DNA of 9,309 bases, taken from Bryobacterales bacterium. GTDB taxonomy: Bacteria > Acidobacteriota > Terriglobia > Bryobacterales > Bryobacteraceae. A program made the position numbers and the translations under genes. Where the stretch lies: NCBI GenBank assembly GCA_016880505.1, contig JAEHDI010000240.1, positions 1 to 9,309 on the forward strand. Reading direction: 5' to 3'. How positions within the stretch are numbered: position 1 is the stretch's first letter; every line of letters begins with the position of its first letter. A model generated the notes under the pieces. That model worked only from the letters and a program-made list of their open reading frames with translations, had not been told where the DNA came from and made no database searches. Positions 6,428 through 9,309 of this stretch are shown here, piece by piece.

Positions 6428-6576
6428 AGATCAATTTCGGCGCTTTTTGATAGTTTTGCCTGATTGACATGGCGCATAGTACTTCCCCGCGCCTAGTTTC
6501 ATAACTTCGGATCTCATGGTCTGATGGCGGGTGCCGGAATAGGTATTAACCTTAGTAAACAAAGAGATGCTACCCA

Positions 6577-6604
6577 TTTACGGTCTTGAAGATTCGGCCG
6601 TAAA
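6577..6604. repeat. inverted repeat TTTACGG / CCGTAAA upstream of the PilZ gene
   Basis: TTTACGG (6577-6583) and CCGTAAA (6598-6604) are exact complements; the stem can grow to nine pairs with one T-G wobble (6577-6585 with 6596-6604), leaving a ten-base loop. A third copy of the half-site, GTAAA, is at 6555-6559. The repeat spans the proposed -35 of the PilZ promoter, so a protein bound here would be placed to repress or activate it. Confidence 0.5.
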
Positions 6605-6614
6605 CCCGTACATT
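6586..6614 (+). promoter_or_regulatory. candidate sigma-70-type promoter for the PilZ-Tad operon
   Basis: TTGAAG (6586-6591) and TACATT (6609-6614) are separated by the ideal 17 bases and match the -35 and -10 consensus at four positions each, including the key T, A and final T of the -10. Transcription would start at about 6621, only about four bases before ATG 6625. That start codon lacks a Shine-Dalgarno sequence, which fits a leaderless message. Confidence 0.4.
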
Positions 6615-6624
6615 GACACCACAG

Positions 6625-7005
6625 ATGGATAGACGTCGCAGTTCGAGGTTGGATATCAGCCTGCAATGTCGGGTCTCGTCGCCGCGAATCGGCTCGCGAG
6701 TGCTGACGGGAATCACGGAGAACATGAGCCGGGGCGACGTTTTGGTCCTTCTGGACGGGGAGCAGGCGCTTCCCGAATTGCCGTGTGTCGGCGATCCGCT
6801 GATTGTCGAGATTGAATTGCCGGAAAATCACGCGTTCGGCCGCAAGTGCATGCAGTGCCAGACCACGGTGGTACGGGTTTCTCAATCGGAGGAGGGTGTG
6901 CCCAGGGTGGCGCTGCGGATCCACAAGATGCGCTTTCAGAGTTGCGGCAAGGGCTCGGTGCAACTTATGGGTCAGCGGACGGATGTCCGGCAGCTTTTGA
7001 TGTAA
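6625..7005 (+). CDS. PilZ-domain protein, probable c-di-GMP receptor with a divergent motif
   Basis: A 126-residue single-domain protein with PilZ features. RRSSR (4-8) fits the RxxxR c-di-GMP-binding motif. NMSRGD (33-38) sits where the second motif (D/N)xSxxG is expected, but its last position is Asp38 and the Gly is shifted to 37, so binding may be weakened or changed. The barrel continues with VLVLLD, DPLIVEIELP and TVVRVSQ, ending in VPRVALRIHKMRF. Unusually it carries a CMQC pair (75-78) plus Cys15, Cys54 and Cys107. No membrane segment is present, so it should act in the cytoplasm. I chose ATG 6625; an upstream TTG at 6613 adds four residues and has no ribosome site. The gene ends 36 bases before the first Tad gene on the same strand, so control of that appendage by c-di-GMP is a fair inference. 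Confidence 0.85.
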   Translation: MDRRRSSRLDISLQCRVSSPRIGSRVLTGITENMSRGDVLVLLDGEQALPELPCVGDPLIVEIELPENHAFGRKCMQCQTTVVRVSQSEEGVPRVALRIHKMRFQSCGKGSVQLMGQRTDVRQLLM

Positions 7006-7041
7006 GCAGGCAGCGAGGGCGCGCCGGGGAGCAACAAACCG

Positions 7042-7539
7042 ATGAAAGACAAAACCGATAAGCGAGTTCGGAAAGGCGCGGAGAAGAAATCCGGGTCCGC
7101 GGTGATTGAGGCGTCGCTGTTGGCGCCTTGGATTTTCTTTTTATTCGTCGGGGTTTTTGACTTCGGGTTTTATTCTTACGCGGCGATCGCCACACAGAAC
7201 GCGGCACGGATTGCCGCGATGCAGACGTCGGACAACACGAAGACGGCGGCAGACGACGTTTTGGCGTGCCAGTACGCCGTACAGGAGCTGCAGATGCTGC
7301 CGGGGATACCGAAGGTAACGACCCTGGCTAACACGCCAGCCTGCCCGACAGCGACGGGCGGGATCACAAACACGTTTCCGTTGTCGGTGGATGCAGAGAG
7401 CGTGACGGGACCGGACGGCGCGCCAGCGACGCGAGTGGCGGTTACGTACCGAACGGTCCAACTGGTGCCGATCCCGGGTCTGATGACCGGCCAGATGCAG
7501 TTGACCCGGGTCGTGGAAATGCGGCTAAAGGAGTCCTAG
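7042..7539 (+). CDS. TadE-like pseudopilin of a Tad-type pilus (first copy)
   Basis: The 165-residue protein fits the TadE-like family (PF07811), minor pilins of the Tad/Flp tight-adherence pilus. A basic leader of 18 residues ends in KSG, followed by SAVIE, giving the class III prepilin motif G18|SAVIE23 with the conserved Glu at +5. The hydrophobic helix follows (24-50), then NAARIAAMQ, a usual TadE continuation. The rest is presumably periplasmic, with strand-rich sequence and two cysteines (76 and 101) that could pair. GGGGAG lies ten bases before ATG 7042. Cleavage would need a TadV-type peptidase, which is not in the window, as are the TadA ATPase and TadB/C platform. The gene ends three bases before the next start, so the pair are translated together. 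Family call firm; TadE versus TadF cannot be settled. Confidence 0.9.
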   Translation: MKDKTDKRVRKGAEKKSGSAVIEASLLAPWIFFLFVGVFDFGFYSYAAIATQNAARIAAMQTSDNTKTAADDVLACQYAVQELQMLPGIPKVTTLANTPACPTATGGITNTFPLSVDAESVTGPDGAPATRVAVTYRTVQLVPIPGLMTGQMQLTRVVEMRLKES

Positions 7540-7542
7540 GCC

Positions 7543-8052
7543 ATGCGAGATTTCAAGAACAAACGCCGCGGCGACGTCATGCTGGAGTTCACGCTGGTCG
7601 GGATTCCGCTGATCTTCATCCTGATTTCCGTCGTGGAGATGGCGCGAGGGATGTGGACGTATCACACGCTGGCACACGCGGTGAAGGAAGGGACGCGGTA
7701 CGCGATCGTACACGGCTACAACTGTTCTCTTGCGCCAAACAACTGCCAGGTGACGGTGGCACAGATCGCACAACGGGTTCGAGAGGCGGGCGTCGGGCTG
7801 ATGCCGAACGAACTGCGGATCGAGCTGCGGTCGGAAGGCGACACGGTACTGTGTTCGACGCTCGATACCTGTCTTACGAACAACAATTTCTGGCCTGTGT
7901 ACCCGAACAGTCAGATTGGGCAAAGAGTCACGATCAATGGGACGTATCCGTTCCGGTCGGCAGTGGCGATGTTCTGGCCGGGAGCGGGCAGCGGCATGAA
8001 CTTCGGCACCTTCCTGCTGCCGGCATCGTCGACGGAGACGATCCAGTTCTGA
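7543..8052 (+). CDS. TadE-like pseudopilin of a Tad-type pilus (second copy)
   Basis: A 169-residue TadE/TadF-type protein. The short basic leader (MRDFKNKRRG) is followed by DVMLE, again the G10|xxxxE15 cleavage motif, then a hydrophobic helix (16-34) and MWTYHTLAHAVKEGTRYAIVHG, a strong family match. The presumed periplasmic part has four cysteines in two close pairs, 61/68 and 104/110, likely disulfides. It differs clearly from the first copy after the helix, so this is not a recent duplication. AGGAG at 7529-7533 sits inside the end of the previous gene, nine bases before ATG 7543, which couples the two. The next gene begins nine bases after its stop. It probably works with its neighbours in an extracellular pilus or pilus-like secretion complex. 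Confidence 0.9.
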   Translation: MRDFKNKRRGDVMLEFTLVGIPLIFILISVVEMARGMWTYHTLAHAVKEGTRYAIVHGYNCSLAPNNCQVTVAQIAQRVREAGVGLMPNELRIELRSEGDTVLCSTLDTCLTNNNFWPVYPNSQIGQRVTINGTYPFRSAVAMFWPGAGSGMNFGTFLLPASSTETIQF

Positions 8053-8057
8053 GGAGG
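8051..8057 (+). promoter_or_regulatory. strong ribosome binding site GAGGAGG of the TadG-like gene
   Basis: GAGGAGG begins inside the TGA stop of the second TadE-like gene and ends four bases before ATG 8062. It is the best Shine-Dalgarno match in the window and fixes the start of the third Tad gene. Its overlap with the stop suggests re-initiation by ribosomes finishing the gene before. Confidence 0.75.
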
Positions 8058-8061
8058 CGCC

Positions 8062-9309
8062 ATGAGACATAGGGAGGACAGGAAACGCGGTCAGATCCTG
8101 GTCATGGTTACGCTGGCGCTATTCATGATGGCGGGCATCATGGGGCTGGCTGTGGACCTGGGCTGGTCGTACTTTACGAAGAAGTCGGCGCAGACGGCGG
8201 CGGACGCGGCGGCCCTGGCGGCGGCAGAGGCGGCGTTCGCGGCGGAGTCGGACGACGACGCCAACTCGACGTACGACTGCGGCACCGAGGTGGCGTGCGT
8301 TGCCCTCTCACAGTGTCCGTCTCCGATTCCGAATCCGCCGACAAACAACATCGAAGTTGGCTGCCTCTATGCGAAGCAGAACGGGTTTCAGGTGCAGCCG
8401 GGAGGCCGGCAGAACGTCACCATGAATTCCGGCAACACGCCGAATCCACCCACGGTGCCGGGCGTCACGGTCTACTATTGGGCGACGGCGCGGGTGGCGG
8501 AGGGAATTCCGCAGCTTTTCTCGTCGCTGCTTGGCAATACGCTTAACCTTGCGAGCGCCAGGGCAACCGGGGCAATTATAGACTCAACTATTGCCGGCTC
8601 GCTGATTTTGCTGAATCGTGAGCGAGACTGCGTGCCAATGAACCTCGGCGCCCAACCGATCTGCGGCGTCGACCTTCTGGTGCAGGCGAACAACAACCAG
8701 GGAATGGACGCGGTGCGGGCGGACGGAGGGGTGCTGATGGCGTCTGTCCTGAACGGGACGAACGACCCGAGCGGCGACGGGAACTACTCGGGCGAGAACC
8801 AGGGCGGGGGCCTCGTGCGTGCGCCCTTCACGTTCATCCGCGGGGACGGCACGGTCAGTTTGGGCGGAAGCTCACAGTGGATTCAGTCTCCGACCAACGG
8901 ATTCTCGGACCGGTCATACTTCCGCGACCCAATGCGGGGGAAGGGGGCGCCGCCACCGCCTGCTCCGGGTCTGCAGGACATACCGATCCTGGGCGGCTCT
9001 TTGATGGGCAGCAACGATCCGAACAACCCGACGATATACAGCCCAGGGAACTACTACGCGGTGAAACAGGTCGGCGGGACGCTGGTGCCGACCGGTGATC
9101 CGCTGACGATGTCGGGCTATCTGAAGTTCCAGGCGGACGGCGACGGATTCGGTGACTGGGTGTTTTTTGGCGGGCTGAGGAACCAGAGCGCTGGAACCGT
9201 GATGACTGTGGATCCTGGACGTTATGTAATAGCGGGAGTGCGGTCGAACGGCAACAACCCAGCACCGGGGTTCGACATCCAGGTAAACATGTCGATCACG
9301 GACAACGGA
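8062..9309 (+). CDS. TadG-like Tad pilus assembly protein (3' partial)
   Basis: The frame is open from ATG 8062 to the window end, 416 codons without a stop, so the gene is cut by the window edge. The N-terminus fits the Tad-type TadE/G-like family (PF13400): basic leader MRHREDRKRG, then QILVMVTLALFMMAGIMGLAVDLG, where Met15 replaces the Glu found at +5 in the two pseudopilins, as is usual for TadG-like proteins. TKKSAQTAADAAALAAA (39-55) is the hallmark Ala-rich helix of the family. The large outer part is rich in Gly, Asn, Asp and Pro, with six cysteines (73, 79, 85, 101, 190, 201), a Pro-rich turn at 296-302 and a YSPGNYYAV / GDWVFFGGL / PGRYVIAGV strand series toward the end that I cannot assign to a domain. 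TadG anchors in the inner membrane and extends outward in known Tad systems. The family call is good; the outer part is unassigned. Confidence 0.87.
   Translation, partial: MRHREDRKRGQILVMVTLALFMMAGIMGLAVDLGWSYFTKKSAQTAADAAALAAAEAAFAAESDDDANSTYDCGTEVACVALSQCPSPIPNPPTNNIEVGCLYAKQNGFQVQPGGRQNVTMNSGNTPNPPTVPGVTVYYWATARVAEGIPQLFSSLLGNTLNLASARATGAIIDSTIAGSLILLNRERDCVPMNLGAQPICGVDLLVQANNNQGMDAVRADGGVLMASVLNGTNDPSGDGNYSGENQGGGLVRAPFTFIRGDGTVSLGGSSQWIQSPTNGFSDRSYFRDPMRGKGAPPPPAPGLQDIPILGGSLMGSNDPNNPTIYSPGNYYAVKQVGGTLVPTGDPLTMSGYLKFQADGDGFGDWVFFGGLRNQSAGTVMTVDPGRYVIAGVRSNGNNPAPGFDIQVNMSITDNG

Larger units (their letters stand above)
6252..6624. other. 373-base divergent intergenic region, locally AT-rich, with several inverted repeats
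   Basis: No convincing gene is found here; small frames on either strand are shadows. The stretch from about 6340 to 6480 is distinctly richer in A and T than the surrounding coding DNA, as expected for promoters. From left to right it holds a short CCGGG/CCCGG hairpin with an ATG loop (6310-6322), an inverted repeat at 6346-6368, a minus-strand TATATT at 6395-6390 that could be a -10 for the response regulator, a symmetric A-run/T-run element at 6401-6427, and a GTAAA half-site cluster at 6555-6604 before the PilZ gene. If the TATATT is used, the response-regulator message has a leader of about 130 bases carrying the first two hairpins. Confidence 0.7.

Noticed and set aside
6464..6469. Perfect TTGACA as a -35 box
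   Set aside because: No -10-like hexamer is found at 16-18 bases downstream (CCGCGC region). A second TTGACA at 6613-6618 would put its -10 inside the PilZ gene.
6199..6477. 92-codon minus-strand frame across the intergenic region
   Set aside because: It overlaps the start of the response regulator in another frame, has no ribosome site and no domain-like features, and lies in AT-rich promoter-like DNA.
7525..8070. 181-codon minus-strand open frame opposite the second TadE-like gene
   Set aside because: It is a His/Arg-rich shadow; the plus strand has a cleavage motif, membrane helix and ribosome site.

Overview
The window is about 9.3 kb of GC-rich (roughly 60% G+C) bacterial DNA, densely packed and mostly chromosomal housekeeping and envelope genes. 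I see no rRNA, tRNA, CRISPR array, insertion sequence or phage gene. The combination of GC-rich coding, a long Gly-Thr-rich TonB-like protein, a degenerate PilZ gene in front of a TadE/TadE/TadG-like trio, and the general protein style suggests an Acidobacteriota member, possibly the Bryobacterales/Solibacter group. That taxonomic guess is inference from family resemblance only.

Left part (1-2000): the C-terminal end of an unknown plus-strand gene (1-93) runs into a minus-strand operon, ruvX - mltG - small unknown gene, read leftwards. RuvX/YqgF is an RNase H-fold nuclease-like protein and MltG is the endolytic murein transglycosylase. They share an ATGA stop/start overlap. The small helical protein overlaps the end of mltG. 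ruvX starts at GTG only about 12 bases below a perfect TATAAT, so its message is probably leaderless or nearly so.

Middle-left (2068-3767, plus strand): an AI-2E/PerM-family permease with a Pro/Gln/Arg-rich insert, followed by a small single-pass membrane protein with a probable LEA14-like extracytoplasmic domain. The two starts share the ten-base context GGGATTCTCT.

Middle (3800-6251, minus strand): a NarL/LuxR-type response regulator whose receiver domain has lost two of its usual signalling residues, then an orphan TonB-like protein with a Gly-Thr repeat linker and a TonB-type C-terminus. It converges with the plus-strand pair across a 32-base gap.

Intergenic region 6252-6624: this is the only large non-coding stretch. 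It is locally AT-rich, lies between divergent transcription units and contains several inverted repeats, among them three GTAAA half-sites spaced 22-23 bases apart just before the PilZ gene.

Right part (6625 to the end, plus strand): a tight operon of a PilZ-like c-di-GMP receptor-like protein and three Tad-pilus-type proteins, namely two TadE-like pseudopilins with a G|xxxxE cleavage motif and a TadG-like protein that runs off the window. The most interesting hypothesis is that these four genes form a compact envelope-appendage module, with the divergent degenerate response regulator and the repeat-rich intergenic region as its control element.
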